Numbered from the stretch's first letter, positions 25,769-35,554 are shown. The stretch: 39,996 bases of DNA from Candidatus Nitrosopumilus sp. (GCA_013821245.1 JACDHC010000003.1:1-39996), one strand, 5' to 3'. The notes: a model not told the origin generated them from the sequence alone. A program made the numbers and translations.

Positions 25769-26081
25769 TTTTGGGTATAAGGAAAATTGTTTTCCTCTTT
25801 CGTATATAATTTTTCGTATAGGCAGAACAAATAATAGATACTGCAAAAAAATACCCAATATGAAAAACAATAAAACAGATTTAGAATAAATACTGCTTTG
25901 GATTGCAGATAAACAGGTTATTAAACAAGCCACCTGATTGTTTTCATCCAAATAATCAACAAATATATTGTTACATATATTACATTCTCTCCACTAATCA
26001 AATTTTTGGTTTCCATTGATTGTCACAGGGAGCCAGAATAAACACCTAAAGTCTAACTATCTATAACCTAAAAACAAATTA

Positions 26082-26321
26082 ATGGTTTATTTTCCAATAT
26101 CACCAAAAGTGGTTCTCAAGAAAAGAAAGTATACGGATCCTATAAAGGATAGAACGGATTATTTGAGGGTTACTTTCAAGGCCAAAAAGAAACAAAAAAC
26201 AAAAGATACAGAAAATGGATTTATCTTTTCTATGTTATCAAAACAAGAAACTAAAATAAACAAATATATGAACAAAGATATGTATTTAATCAAAACTGTT
26301 TACAATAAAAAAACTTTTTAG
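26082..26321 (+). CDS. Hypothetical basic protein, 79 residues
   Basis: This ATG frame encodes a lysine-rich protein (KKRKYTDPIKDRTDYLRV, KAKKKQKTKDTE) with no recognisable domain. It lies alone between the minus-strand gatC and aspS genes, convergent with aspS. Such AT-rich lysine-rich frames can arise by chance, so this is a weak call. Confidence 0.35.
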   Translation: MVYFPISPKVVLKKRKYTDPIKDRTDYLRVTFKAKKKQKTKDTENGFIFSMLSKQETKINKYMNKDMYLIKTVYNKKTF

Positions 26322-26413
26322 CAGAAGAATTTTCAGTATCTAAAAGAAATCAACCGCTTTAAACAATACGATAGATGAAGAACATAAAATAAAAAAGTTC
26401 AAACAAGCCCAAC

Positions 26414-27799
26414 TTAGGGCGTTAACCTGTCTATATCCCGGGGATAAAATGTTGCATCCCTAATGTTTTCTATTTTTAGCAACGCCATCAAAAGTCTCTC
26501 AAGTCCCAACCCAAAACCAGCATGAGGCGGAATACCATAATCAAATATCCTTAGATGATAATCAAACGCGGCAGGATTAAGACCCTTTTTTTTCATGTTA
26601 TCCAACAAGACACTCTTATTGTTAATACGTGTGCTTCCGGAAGACAACTCCAATGGGCCGTACATCAAATCAAACGATTCACTTACCATAATACTGTTGT
26701 TTTCAGAAGTAACAAAAGATGGATTAGGTTTAGAAATGGCAATATCGGAATTTCCCTTTGATTTTACATAAAATGGTTTAGTTGATAAGGGCCAATCAAC
26801 AATATAATAAAAACCATCCCCAATCACATCCTTTAGAATTTTCGGGGAAATATCATCTCCCCATCTAATATATTTATGATTCTTTTGTAGTTTATCTATC
26901 AGTTCCGAATACGTGTATCTGGGGAAAGGGATTTTTAGTTCAGATAGTTCTATTTCCAAATTTTTTAACTCATTTGGGTTTTCATCTTTTATTCTTAATA
27001 TAATGTAAGATATAAGCTCATCAAGCAAATCCATTATGTCATAATAATTAACAAATGCTTTTTCAACATCTATAGAGATTGCCTCAGAAAGATGCCTATT
27101 AGTTCGTGAGGGCTCTGCTCTAAAGATAGGCGCAATTTCAAAAACATTTTCAAAGGCCATTGTTAATTGTTCTTTATATAACTGAGGACTTTGAGCTAAA
27201 AAAGCCTCTTTATCATAGTAAAAAATCGGAAAGAGTGCCGCACCTCCCTCTGTAGCTGTTGAAATCATTTTGGGCGTGTTTACCTCAATAAAATAATTTT
27301 TAGTCAGAAACTCCCTTACAGATTTTAAGATGGTGAACCTAATTCTGAATACATTTTGTAAATAATTTCTTCTCAAATCGAGGGCCCTCAATTCCAATCT
27401 TGTGTCTATGCCTATAGTTGAAACAGACTGGGTTAAAAATGGGGCAGACTTTGTTGAAACCGACAATACCTTTATTTCATGTGGAATCACCTCAACACCA
27501 TTTGGAGACTTTTTTTGCCCAACAACCTTTCCTTTTATGCCTATCGAGGAATGCTCTTTTAGGTTTTTTAATACTTCAAATATATTATTTTCCAAATCTT
27601 TTTCTTTTTTCGCAACTATTTGAGTATCGCCAAATCTATCCCTTAATTGAATAAATAAAACATTGCCATGATCACGTTTGGAGGATATCCATCCCATCAA
27701 TACAGTTAATTGGCCTATCTGGGAATCATTCACCTGGGATGAATAATGGGTCCTCCTCCAATCTCCAAGATCCTGTTCAGTAATCATTTTATCTTCCAA
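26414..27799 (-). CDS. aspS: Aspartyl-tRNA synthetase, probably non-discriminating
   Basis: This 461-residue archaeal-type class II synthetase has an N-terminal OB-fold (LMGWISSKRDHGNVLFIQLR) and motif 2 in FEIAPIFRAEPSRTNRHLSE; motif 3, GFGLGLERLLMAL, is near the end. As I recall for archaeal AspRS, a tryptophan two residues after the GW and a downstream lysine restrict it to tRNA-Asp. Here those places are S39 and about P99, which suggests it also charges tRNA-Asn. The nearby gatCAB genes would convert the product. Start is TTG at 27799, or ATG four codons later. Confidence 0.92.
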   Translation of the reverse strand: MEDKMITEQDLGDWRRTHYSSQVNDSQIGQLTVLMGWISSKRDHGNVLFIQLRDRFGDTQIVAKKEKDLENNIFEVLKNLKEHSSIGIKGKVVGQKKSPNGVEVIPHEIKVLSVSTKSAPFLTQSVSTIGIDTRLELRALDLRRNYLQNVFRIRFTILKSVREFLTKNYFIEVNTPKMISTATEGGAALFPIFYYDKEAFLAQSPQLYKEQLTMAFENVFEIAPIFRAEPSRTNRHLSEAISIDVEKAFVNYYDIMDLLDELISYIILRIKDENPNELKNLEIELSELKIPFPRYTYSELIDKLQKNHKYIRWGDDISPKILKDVIGDGFYYIVDWPLSTKPFYVKSKGNSDIAISKPNPSFVTSENNSIMVSESFDLMYGPLELSSGSTRINNKSVLLDNMKKKGLNPAAFDYHLRIFDYGIPPHAGFGLGLERLLMALLKIENIRDATFYPRDIDRLTP

Positions 27800-27847
27800 C
27801 TTAATACAATAAATTCAAAATTTATCAAAATATAACTTTTATTGATA

Positions 27848-27973
27848 CTAACTATGGTGCATTGGACAATTTACAACATTCCAATCTCTAAAGGCTTCCT
27901 TTTTTGAATTATAATTTATAAAAATTAGTTTTTTTTCATGGCATACTCTGCAAATATTCAAATATGTTGACAC
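27848..27973 (-). CDS. Possible 41-residue zinc-binding micro-protein
   Basis: A GTG-started frame gives MSTYLNICRVCHEKKLIF followed by VNCPMHHS at the end. The spacing CxxCH and CPMH would make one zinc site. It lies 12 nt from the divergent thioredoxin start and 48 nt upstream of aspS on the same strand. The regular cysteine-histidine pattern is the only support beyond the open frame. Confidence 0.4.
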   Translation of the reverse strand: MSTYLNICRVCHEKKLIFINYNSKKEAFRDWNVVNCPMHHS

Positions 27974-27985
27974 AAATCATTCACT

Positions 27986-28321
27986 ATGGTTAACGAAAAT
28001 TTAGTGCAAATAAATTCCACAAACTGGGAATCTGAAGTCCTAAAGTCAGATAAACCGGTTTTTGTAGATTTCTGGGCAGAATGGTGTGGCCCATGCAGAA
28101 TGGTTGGTCCGGTAGTAGAGCAAATAGCTCAATCACATGCTGATAAAATCAAGGTTGTTAAACTCAATGTGGATGAAAATCAAGAGATTGCAATGAAGTA
28201 TGGCATCCAGTCAATTCCTTCATTGTTGATTTTCAACAAAGGCAAAGAAGTTGGCAGAACCATAGGTGCAGCACCAAAGGATACATATCTAAAATTTATT
28301 AACGATTCGTTATCAAAATAG
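27986..28321 (+). CDS. trxA: Thioredoxin
   Basis: This 111-residue cytoplasmic protein has the canonical active site FWAEWCGPCRM with C34 and C37, and the cis-proline in IQSIPSLLIF. It reduces disulfides in client enzymes. The length and motifs are typical of bacterial-style thioredoxin 1. ATG start. It precedes alaS by 71 nt on the same strand. Confidence 0.95.
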   Translation: MVNENLVQINSTNWESEVLKSDKPVFVDFWAEWCGPCRMVGPVVEQIAQSHADKIKVVKLNVDENQEIAMKYGIQSIPSLLIFNKGKEVGRTIGAAPKDTYLKFINDSLSK

Positions 28322-28392
28322 ATATTTTTTATTTTTGGTTACTGCTGTCGATATTAAAGCATTAATAACCATAATTATCAAATAATTTCTAA

Positions 28393-31176
28393 TTGAATAA
28401 AACAGAGATTCTTTCCATTTTTTCATCTAATTTTGAAAAATACTACAAGGTATCACTTTTTGAAAGATTGGGTTTCTCAAGGCAATCATGCAGTATTTGT
28501 AAAAAATTCTATTGGTCACTTGCACCACGCTCATGCTGCCCAGATCACGAAAATTATTCTTTTATTGGCAATCCACCGACCTCAAAACGATTGAGCTATA
28601 CTCAATCCTGGGAAGAAACTAAAAAATATTTTGAAAAAAATGGGCATAAAATAGTAAACCGGTATCCGGTTGTATGTAGATGGAGAGACGATCTTTATTA
28701 CACAATTGCATCAATAGTTGACTTTCAAAGAATTGCGGAAAATAAGGTAGTGTTTGAACTGCCTTACAACCCTCTTGTGGTGCCTCAAATGTGCCTCAGG
28801 TTTAACGATATAGAGAACGTGGGGATTAGCGGACGCCATTATACCTCATTTTGCATGGTAGGTCAAACATGTAATGCCGATATAGAAGGTGGATATTGGA
28901 AAGACCGATGCATTGATTTGGATTTTGGTTTATTGGTGGATGTTCTTGGTATTTCTCCAAAAGAAATAACCTTTGTAGAAGACGTATGGATTGGTGCAGG
29001 GGCATTTGGTAGCTCTTTGGAATACTTTGTTAGGGGATTGGAATTGGGAAATGCGGTTTTTACGGAATTTGAGGGAACGGAAAAAAAATACCACCCCATG
29101 AAAAACAAGATTATCGATATGGGTGCAGGTTTGGAAAGATTTTCATGGATAACCAATGGAACATCCACCAGTTACGATTGCACCTTTGAACCTGTCTTAA
29201 AAAAAATTTACAGCATATTAGGCTTGGACCATTTTTCGTCTCTGGATAATGATAGCTATGAATCAGAAATGCTTGCAAATTATTTTAGTAGGGTTTCATC
29301 AAAACTTGAATCCAATACCGATATAAAGATCATAAAAAAACTGGTTTCCAAAGAACTAAAAATAGATTATGAAAAACTGCAAAAAATAATTACACCCTAT
29401 GAATCATTATTTACCATACTTGACCACATTAAAACACTAATTTTTGCCATAAGCGATGGTTCTTTGCCCTCTAATGTTGGGGGGGGATACAACCTAAGGG
29501 TATTGCTAAGAAGGTCATTGTCAATACTTAAAAAATCAGGTTTCAAATTAAGGATTTCAGATATAGTAGACATGCATATTGATCAATTACAAACACTTTA
29601 TCCTGAGCTAAACTATTTTAGAAATGATATTTTTACCATTTTAGACATCGAATCAAAAAGGTTTGTGGAAACCCAAAATAGAATTAGCTCCATTTCTGCC
29701 AAAATAAAGAAAGAGAGTAACAGATTGGAATTGGAGGATTTGATAAGGCTATATGAGTCAGATGGTATCACTCCAGACTACCTTGTCGATATGGGACTGT
29801 TAGGTACCGTCCCCACCAATTTTTACACAAAACTTTCAGAGATGCATTCATCCACACAACTGAACAAAAAGGACAAAAACGAAATAGCAATAGACAGCGA
29901 TTTAGATTTAGATTCGCTGATAAAAACCCAATTACTTTACTATCAACATCCCACCAAACACATTTTTGATGCAAAGATAACAAAGAAAATTGATGAGAAT
30001 AACGTAGTATTGGATAAGACCTGTTTTTATCCAAGAGGCGGAGGTCAGGAACCCGATACAGGATACATCGGAACCTTCAAGGTAGACAATGTCATAAAAA
30101 TCAAAGACATAGTGTTTCACCACACAGCAGAAAAAAATAATTTAATAGAGGGGGAGATGGTAAACTGCATAGTAGGGAAAGAGCGCCGTCAATCAATAAC
30201 AAAAAACCACACATCTACCCACATTATCAATCAATCATCTAAAAACACATTAGGCTCATGGGTATGGCAGAATTCTGCATTTAAGGAAGAAAATTATGCC
30301 CGTCTTGATATAACGCATCACTCGGCCTTAAACAGGAAAGAGATTCAAGAAATAGAAAAAAGGGCAAATGACATTGTAAGAAAAAACTTACCAGTTTATA
30401 TCAACACTTTTGATAGGGGAATAGCTGAACAAAACTATGGTTTTAGAATTTACCAAGGAGGCGTTGTTCCATCCAACAATGTGAGAATAGTAAACATTGG
30501 TGGTTTAGATATAGAAGCCTGTGGAGGAACGCATGTTTTGAATACCGGGGAGATAGGCCTAATAAAAATCATAAAAACTGAAAGAATTCAAGACGGTGTT
30601 GTGCGACTTGAATTTGTCTCAGGAGAGAATGCACTAAAACACATCCAGAAACAAGATGATCAACTACAGCATATTGTCACCAGCCTTGGTACCAGTAAAG
30701 AAAAAGTTTTGGACTCTTTTTCAAAGAATTTAGAGGAACTCGAAAACTCAAAGAAAAAGATAAAAAGCATAATAAAAAGCATCTCAAAAGTATACCTGCA
30801 GCATATTTTAAACAACGCCACAACAATAAGATCAAAAACCACCACAAGCAAATACGTCAAACTATTTTTTATTATAGAGGATGAGCTTGATGAGGAGTTC
30901 CACCTAACCATAGGGCAAAACTCTACAGAAAGCGATCCGGATCTTATATATGTTGCAGTAATCAACGGCAAAAGTTCTGCCAAGGTAATATCTTTTTGCG
31001 GCAAAAACTCTTCAAAAATCATAAATGCAGGTTTTATTGCCAAATCTGCTTCCTCAATATTAAACGGCTCCGGAGGGGGTTCACCAAACTTTGGCCAAGG
31101 CGGCGGAAAATCAACAGATAATATAAACAAAATCAGGCCAGCAATAGAGGATTTTGTAAATGAAAAAATGGTGTAA
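28393..31176 (+). CDS. alaS: Alanyl-tRNA synthetase, archaeal type
   Basis: This 927-residue class II synthetase charges tRNA-Ala. The N-terminal part has the archaeal lead (SICKKFYWSLAPRSCCPDH) and then the aminoacylation core (RWRDDLYYTIASI, MCLRFNDIENVGISGRHYT). The editing domain holds zinc ligands H606 and H610 (HTSTHIIN) and C710 and H714 (ACGGTHVLN). The C-terminal domain is coiled coil followed by a glycine-rich GSGGGSPNFGQGGG. TTG start; complete. Confidence 0.97.
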   Translation: MNKTEILSIFSSNFEKYYKVSLFERLGFSRQSCSICKKFYWSLAPRSCCPDHENYSFIGNPPTSKRLSYTQSWEETKKYFEKNGHKIVNRYPVVCRWRDDLYYTIASIVDFQRIAENKVVFELPYNPLVVPQMCLRFNDIENVGISGRHYTSFCMVGQTCNADIEGGYWKDRCIDLDFGLLVDVLGISPKEITFVEDVWIGAGAFGSSLEYFVRGLELGNAVFTEFEGTEKKYHPMKNKIIDMGAGLERFSWITNGTSTSYDCTFEPVLKKIYSILGLDHFSSLDNDSYESEMLANYFSRVSSKLESNTDIKIIKKLVSKELKIDYEKLQKIITPYESLFTILDHIKTLIFAISDGSLPSNVGGGYNLRVLLRRSLSILKKSGFKLRISDIVDMHIDQLQTLYPELNYFRNDIFTILDIESKRFVETQNRISSISAKIKKESNRLELEDLIRLYESDGITPDYLVDMGLLGTVPTNFYTKLSEMHSSTQLNKKDKNEIAIDSDLDLDSLIKTQLLYYQHPTKHIFDAKITKKIDENNVVLDKTCFYPRGGGQEPDTGYIGTFKVDNVIKIKDIVFHHTAEKNNLIEGEMVNCIVGKERRQSITKNHTSTHIINQSSKNTLGSWVWQNSAFKEENYARLDITHHSALNRKEIQEIEKRANDIVRKNLPVYINTFDRGIAEQNYGFRIYQGGVVPSNNVRIVNIGGLDIEACGGTHVLNTGEIGLIKIIKTERIQDGVVRLEFVSGENALKHIQKQDDQLQHIVTSLGTSKEKVLDSFSKNLEELENSKKKIKSIIKSISKVYLQHILNNATTIRSKTTTSKYVKLFFIIEDELDEEFHLTIGQNSTESDPDLIYVAVINGKSSAKVISFCGKNSSKIINAGFIAKSASSILNGSGGGSPNFGQGGGKSTDNINKIRPAIEDFVNEKMV

Positions 31177-31318
31177 GGCACGCATATACATATTTCACAA
31201 ATTACAAAGAGTGATCCAAAAAGGATTTGAATTGCAAAAACAGCTAAACTTCCATTTTTTCAACTTTGACACCATATATTTAAACAACAAAGACAACCAC
31301 ATCAAAAATGGTTATAGC

Positions 31319-31338
31319 ATAATGGTAACAACCATTAT
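31319..31338 (+). other. Perfect 8-bp hairpin with AACA loop
   Basis: ATAATGGT and ACCATTAT pair fully around the loop AACA, about 140 nt after the alaS stop in a 275-bp convergent gap before purP. It could be part of a transcript end or a small RNA; no T-run follows directly. Confidence 0.35.
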
Positions 31339-31451
31339 TGGTAAAACCACATTATAAAATCGATATAATAATATCTCACACACACAAAACGCTACCAATG
31401 TAATAAGGGTTTAAGAATATGTCTTGACACTGAAACATCAACTTTATCTTT

Positions 31452-32594
31452 TTAGGTTACAATTTTGACCAAGTTATCCGAATTTTGCAATGACTTTTTG
31501 ATCTCCATAGCTATGCGTCTTCCAACACCAAATGTTTCACCATATTTATATTTTGTATAGGGAGATGTTGTAGCAAGAATAGGGTTTCCAGGAACTCTTA
31601 AGGAAACATCATAAACTATCATATCCAAATCAAGATTAACAACACTCTGTAAAGAGAAAGGCCCTATAATCCCGGGAGGGTATTCTTTTTTAGTGCTCTC
31701 TACAAATTTTTCACCCATTTTAAAAACATTATCTAAAAGAGACTCGCGAATGCTTGCAGGCGTATGCCCAACCTCAATGTTCTGAAGCTCAATATCCATC
31801 TCCAGTTGATTTCTGGCAGGGATGGATGTGGTGTAATCATGAATATTGGTCTGCAGTCGTCTCTCAATACCTAAAAATTCAGTCTCATCATCAAGAGGAG
31901 AATAAAAAAAATTAAAGTTAAAATATGTTCCAATCAAATACTGCTCTATTACGGAATTATTTTCCAAGGTTTCTTTGTCTATTATGCCTTTGTCAATCCT
32001 ATCTTGGGACTTTTTTTTATAATCATCAAAAGAAGTAACAATAAAAAACGCTCGCTCCAACTTTCGTTTGGCCTCTTGAATTTTTACAAGTGAAGGGCCT
32101 TCAATTTCCTCAGGGTTTGAATAAATTTTGGGATGGGCTATACCAGCCTTTTCCAACAAATAATATTGATTTTTTGGTAAATTCCTCTCCTCAGCTTTTA
32201 ACAACCATCTATTACCAAAAATAGGTACATTAAAGTTATTTTCTATGTTGTCGTAGCCAAGATAAACCGAAAATGATCTATGGGAAATCATTATTGTGTT
32301 AAGATTTAAGAGTTTTTCCTGGTTTTCTTTAAAGAGAATATCCGAAAATTTGTCTAAAATAATTACCTCATCCGAAAGTCGACTAAACTTTATGTAGGGC
32401 AACTCCCTCCCCTTTTGGCAAATACAAACTGTCTTGAGATTTTCATCCTTTGCCCCATCCATTATTTCAAGAGCGGAATGACTCCCTATAACACCGACTG
32501 AAATGTTTTCTAAATCATACTTGTTATGAACATAATCTTTTATTTCAGATCTTTTGGTTTTTTCTTTTCTTTGTAAATAAGGGCTATCCGGCAT
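31452..32594 (-). CDS. purP: PurP family: formate-dependent FAICAR synthetase
   Basis: This 380-residue ATP-grasp enzyme matches archaeal PurP, which makes FAICAR from AICAR, formate and ATP in purine synthesis. GVIGSHSALEIMDGAKDEN near residue 35 is its start signature; IFGNRWLLKAEERN, IEQYLIGTYFNFNFFYSP and GIERRLQTN continue as in the family. FSLQSVVNLDLDMIVYDVSLRVPGNP carries the metal-binding ATP-grasp residues. ATG start. Some PurP paralogues have uncertain function, so a paralogue role is possible. It follows tatA by 21 nt. Confidence 0.9.
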   Translation of the reverse strand: MPDSPYLQRKEKTKRSEIKDYVHNKYDLENISVGVIGSHSALEIMDGAKDENLKTVCICQKGRELPYIKFSRLSDEVIILDKFSDILFKENQEKLLNLNTIMISHRSFSVYLGYDNIENNFNVPIFGNRWLLKAEERNLPKNQYYLLEKAGIAHPKIYSNPEEIEGPSLVKIQEAKRKLERAFFIVTSFDDYKKKSQDRIDKGIIDKETLENNSVIEQYLIGTYFNFNFFYSPLDDETEFLGIERRLQTNIHDYTTSIPARNQLEMDIELQNIEVGHTPASIRESLLDNVFKMGEKFVESTKKEYPPGIIGPFSLQSVVNLDLDMIVYDVSLRVPGNPILATTSPYTKYKYGETFGVGRRIAMEIKKSLQNSDNLVKIVT

Positions 32595-32615
32595 TATGAC
32601 ACACTGTATCTTATA

Positions 32616-32924
32616 CTATTGTTCACTGTTTTGTTTTTTTAATTCAAATTCAATAGAGTTTTTTAAATCCTGGTCATTTTTGTTAGAATAATCAACACCC
32701 AATGTCTCTGCAATAGATTCTAATTTTTCCCTGTCAACCGATTTTTGCGCCGATTTATCCATATCCGTTTCAAGTGTTTTCTTTGAATCAATCCTTGCCT
32801 TTTGGAATTCGCTTGATGCTTTTCCCAAAGACCTAGCTAATTCTGGAATTTTTCTGGCCCCAAAGAAAAGTACAACAATAATCAGAACAATAATAATCCA
32901 TTCGGCACCATTAATGAAAGCCAT
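32616..32924 (-). CDS. tatA: Twin-arginine translocation protein TatA
   Basis: This 102-residue protein has the TatA layout: a short N-terminal helix (EWIIIVLIIVVLFFGA), an FGARKIPELARSLG hinge and amphipathic helix, then a charged, coiled tail. TatA forms the pore that exports folded proteins. The start is the ATG at 32924 (MAFINGAEW); the 11 residues upstream are not needed. It leads purP by 21 nt, apparently an accidental pairing. Confidence 0.9.
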   Translation of the reverse strand: MAFINGAEWIIIVLIIVVLFFGARKIPELARSLGKASSEFQKARIDSKKTLETDMDKSAQKSVDREKLESIAETLGVDYSNKNDQDLKNSIEFELKKQNSEQ

Positions 32925-33029
32925 AAAAGGTATGTTACATTTCCCATTAATAAACAATAATATTCAGTTTTAAGGATTGAAGCCATAATCAGATATGTTT
33001 TATCCGTTACCTTTACCTATTAGGCAGCA

Positions 33030-33173
33030 ATGGCGTTTAAAAATATAATAATTTTGTTATGCTTTCCCATGGGCTACAAAGAACATTATATGAATCTTGA
33101 TTTATTAAATTCTGAACCATCCAAAAAAATAAAGCACCAGATTTATGAACAGACTAAAATTCATATAATTTAA
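33030..33173 (+). CDS. Possible 47-residue protein
   Basis: An ATG frame (MAFKNIIILLCFPMGYKEHY onward) ends at 33173, 16 nt before the next gene's start. The first 13 residues are hydrophobic and the rest is charged. A later ATG at 33069 may be the real start. Support is only the open frame in an otherwise empty 230-bp gap. Confidence 0.25.
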   Translation: MAFKNIIILLCFPMGYKEHYMNLDLLNSEPSKKIKHQIYEQTKIHII

Positions 33174-33189
33174 AAAATACAGAAATACA

Positions 33190-33510
33190 ATGAAATACAA
33201 CGAAGCTGCATTTATTGGTCAGAAGAACTCAAAAGACGCCCAAATAAGGTTATTTAATTACACAGGTTTTGCCATGTTAACATATACAATAAAACAATCA
33301 CCCGAGGGAAAAGGTTTTCTTCCTGTTGGAGAAAAGATATTTGCAGCCAAGGCGACTTATGGTGATCAGATAATCCTATACATAACTGATGAGGATGGTT
33401 TTGCAAAAGCTCAATCAAAACCAATGAAAATTGAGGAGGGAGAAAAGTTATTTGATAAAATGCTGCAGGATGGAATAGAAAAATATAATGGTCAGATTAA
33501 AACTATATGA
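33190..33510 (+). CDS. Hypothetical protein, 106 residues
   Basis: This soluble alpha/beta protein (MKYNEAAFIGQKNSKDAQIR) has no membrane segment, cysteine or known motif. Charged helices at the end (IEEGEKLFDKMLQDGIEKY) and even composition favour a real gene. A TATA-like AATTTAAAAAAT lies about 15-25 nt upstream. Its stop overlaps the convergent pyrH end by 8 nt. Function unknown. Confidence 0.65.
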   Translation: MKYNEAAFIGQKNSKDAQIRLFNYTGFAMLTYTIKQSPEGKGFLPVGEKIFAAKATYGDQIILYITDEDGFAKAQSKPMKIEEGEKLFDKMLQDGIEKYNGQIKTI

Positions 33511-34186
33511 CTATCTCTGTACCCATCTTTACATTTTCCAAAACAACCTTATGAATATTATCAGTTGACAACTTAAAGACAACAGTTGGTAAGCCCGATC
33601 TCTCAATTACTTTTAAACTAATTAAATCCATTAAATCATATGTTCCAGCCATAGAATTTTCTATCCTTAATAGATTAATGCAATCCTTGATGCCAATGGA
33701 TTCAAATAATTTAGCGTCAGGGTTGCTTCTAGGATCATAGTTAAAGATTCCCTCCACATCCGTTGCATTAAAAAACTTTATTGCCTTGACCTTTTCAGCA
33801 ATCAATGCGGAGGTAGCATTTGTACTTTGGCCAGGATATAATCCCCCAGTAATAACTATCTTATTTGCGAGAACAGCGGCTGAAACATCATCCAATGTTT
33901 GAGGGGTTAATGGGTAGCATAAGTCCCCAAGACCGGACATCAACAACTTTGCGTTCAGATGAGATACCTGTATGCCAATTATATCAAGTGACGATTCATC
34001 AAAACCTAATGATCTGGATAAACTGATATAGAATCTTGCAATTTTTCCACCACCAGTTATTATTATTGGTTGATAGATTTGATTTATTTTTTTTATTAGA
34101 TTAACATACTCGTATAACATTTTGTGATCTGTATTAAAATTAAATATACTTCCACTGAGTTTTATAACGATGCGTGGCTTAATCAT
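33503..34186 (-). CDS. pyrH: UMP kinase, archaeal type
   Basis: This 227-residue amino-acid-kinase-fold enzyme phosphorylates UMP to UDP. IVIKLSGSIFNF at the start holds the ATP-binding lysine; IITGGGKIARFYI, VITGGLYPGQSTNATSALIAEK and NATDVEGIFNYDPR match archaeal PyrH. The length is normal. ATG start. The HD-domain gene and tmk lie upstream on the same strand with 51- and 34-nt gaps, forming a nucleotide-metabolism group. Confidence 0.92.
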   Translation of the reverse strand: MIKPRIVIKLSGSIFNFNTDHKMLYEYVNLIKKINQIYQPIIITGGGKIARFYISLSRSLGFDESSLDIIGIQVSHLNAKLLMSGLGDLCYPLTPQTLDDVSAAVLANKIVITGGLYPGQSTNATSALIAEKVKAIKFFNATDVEGIFNYDPRSNPDAKLFESIGIKDCINLLRIENSMAGTYDLMDLISLKVIERSGLPTVVFKLSTDNIHKVVLENVKMGTEIVI

Positions 34187-34237
34187 CCGTTTGATTGTTT
34201 GTTTTTCTTCCTGATTATATAAATTTCGTTATGAATG

Positions 34238-35554
34238 CTAATTGAAATGGCCTTCAAAAACACTTTCAAAAAACTTCCTGTTTTCCCTAGTGGTGTAAAT
34301 CCTAATCATATCCAGATAACCACTGATAGCATTGATTAGTGGAATTTGATCAAAAGATTTTTCATATTCCAATTTTTTGTCTATAATCATTATAGACGTG
34401 ACTTCCCTTTTTTTTGGGGCCAATGGAATTGAGGGGGCTCTCGAAACATCCAAAAATACGGGATACCCAGATTGCCGATATTCTTCAACTATTTTTGTTA
34501 GTTCTTTTATTTTCTCATCAAAAAGTTCGAGTCCGTTGACATTGCTTTTTTCTTGATCAAGTTCCTGTGTGGCAGCGGATATTTTGTTTTTATTTCTTTG
34601 GCTGGATAGTAAAAAAAACTCATAAACACATTTTAATAGGTTTCTATTTTGGTAATCCTTTGCCAGTTTGATCCCAACGTTATTGTCAATACCGTTATCC
34701 GGACTGGGGTTCGATAGGCTGGTAGACAATCGTTCTAAAACCAATTCATCATGTAAAACAAAAAAGTCCTCCAAAGATTTGAAATTGGTAAGACTCAGGT
34801 TCTCGTTTTGAATTTTCATAGAGTGCAGGAGCATTACCTCACCTGACCTAACAGATTTATGGAAATATACCGCTTTAAACATTTGATATCTTGATATCAA
34901 CATAGATTCATATGAATACAAAGACGATTTGTTTATCCCTAAATTATTTTTGGATGAGACCTCCATGGAGTTTATGATCCTATGGTAATCTATTTTACCG
35001 TATTCAGTACCAGAAAAATAGCTGTCCCTGGGAAGGTAATCCATCAAATCCACAGATAACCCCCCGGATATGATTTCATTCAAAAAGTTCATCTTATGTT
35101 TTCCAAAGCTTATGGAGGCTATTTCCTTTGAATCATAGCCATTTTTTTCTATGATATCCGAAATTATGGTGCTCGTGATGATTTTTTGTCCAAAACTTTC
35201 ATGCGAGAACCTGTCACCATCTTTTGAGACCTCCTCAAAAAGATGAGAAAAAGGACCGTGGCCTATATCATGCAACAAGGCAGCAATTCGAAGTTTTTGG
35301 ATAATATCCATATCGGTAAGGTAATCTTTGCTATACAGAGTTTGACCTGACAAACCGGCAAGAAACATTGAGCCAAGGGAATGCTCAAAGCGGGAATGCA
35401 ATGCACCAGGATATACCAAATGCGCTCCGGCCAGCTGCCGAATCCTTCTCAATCTTTGAAAAATAAATGTATCAATTAATTCTTTCTCTATCGATGTGTA
35501 TTTTATATTTTTATGGATTGGATCGGTAATCTCACCAACAAATTTGAAATTCAA
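34238..35554 (-). CDS. HD-domain phosphohydrolase, SAMHD1/dGTPase-like
   Basis: This 438-residue protein has a classical HD active site: H58 in HSRFEHSLGS, H95-D96 in ALLHDIGHGPFSH, and a later aspartate in VDLMDYLPRDSYF. The arrangement FQRLRRIRQLAG...YPGALHSRFEHS is that of the COG1078 group, which includes SAMHD1-like dNTP triphosphohydrolases. It would hydrolyse dNTPs or related nucleotides. It sits between tmk and pyrH, which supports a role in nucleotide pools. ATG start. Substrate not proven. Confidence 0.85.
   Translation of the reverse strand: MNFKFVGEITDPIHKNIKYTSIEKELIDTFIFQRLRRIRQLAGAHLVYPGALHSRFEHSLGSMFLAGLSGQTLYSKDYLTDMDIIQKLRIAALLHDIGHGPFSHLFEEVSKDGDRFSHESFGQKIITSTIISDIIEKNGYDSKEIASISFGKHKMNFLNEIISGGLSVDLMDYLPRDSYFSGTEYGKIDYHRIINSMEVSSKNNLGINKSSLYSYESMLISRYQMFKAVYFHKSVRSGEVMLLHSMKIQNENLSLTNFKSLEDFFVLHDELVLERLSTSLSNPSPDNGIDNNVGIKLAKDYQNRNLLKCVYEFFLLSSQRNKNKISAATQELDQEKSNVNGLELFDEKIKELTKIVEEYRQSGYPVFLDVSRAPSIPLAPKKREVTSIMIIDKKLEYEKSFDQIPLINAISGYLDMIRIYTTRENRKFFESVFEGHFN

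Noticed and set aside
31160-31357. 65-codon frame after alaS
   Set aside because: It starts inside the alaS end in another frame, has no recognisable pattern and covers a small hairpin.
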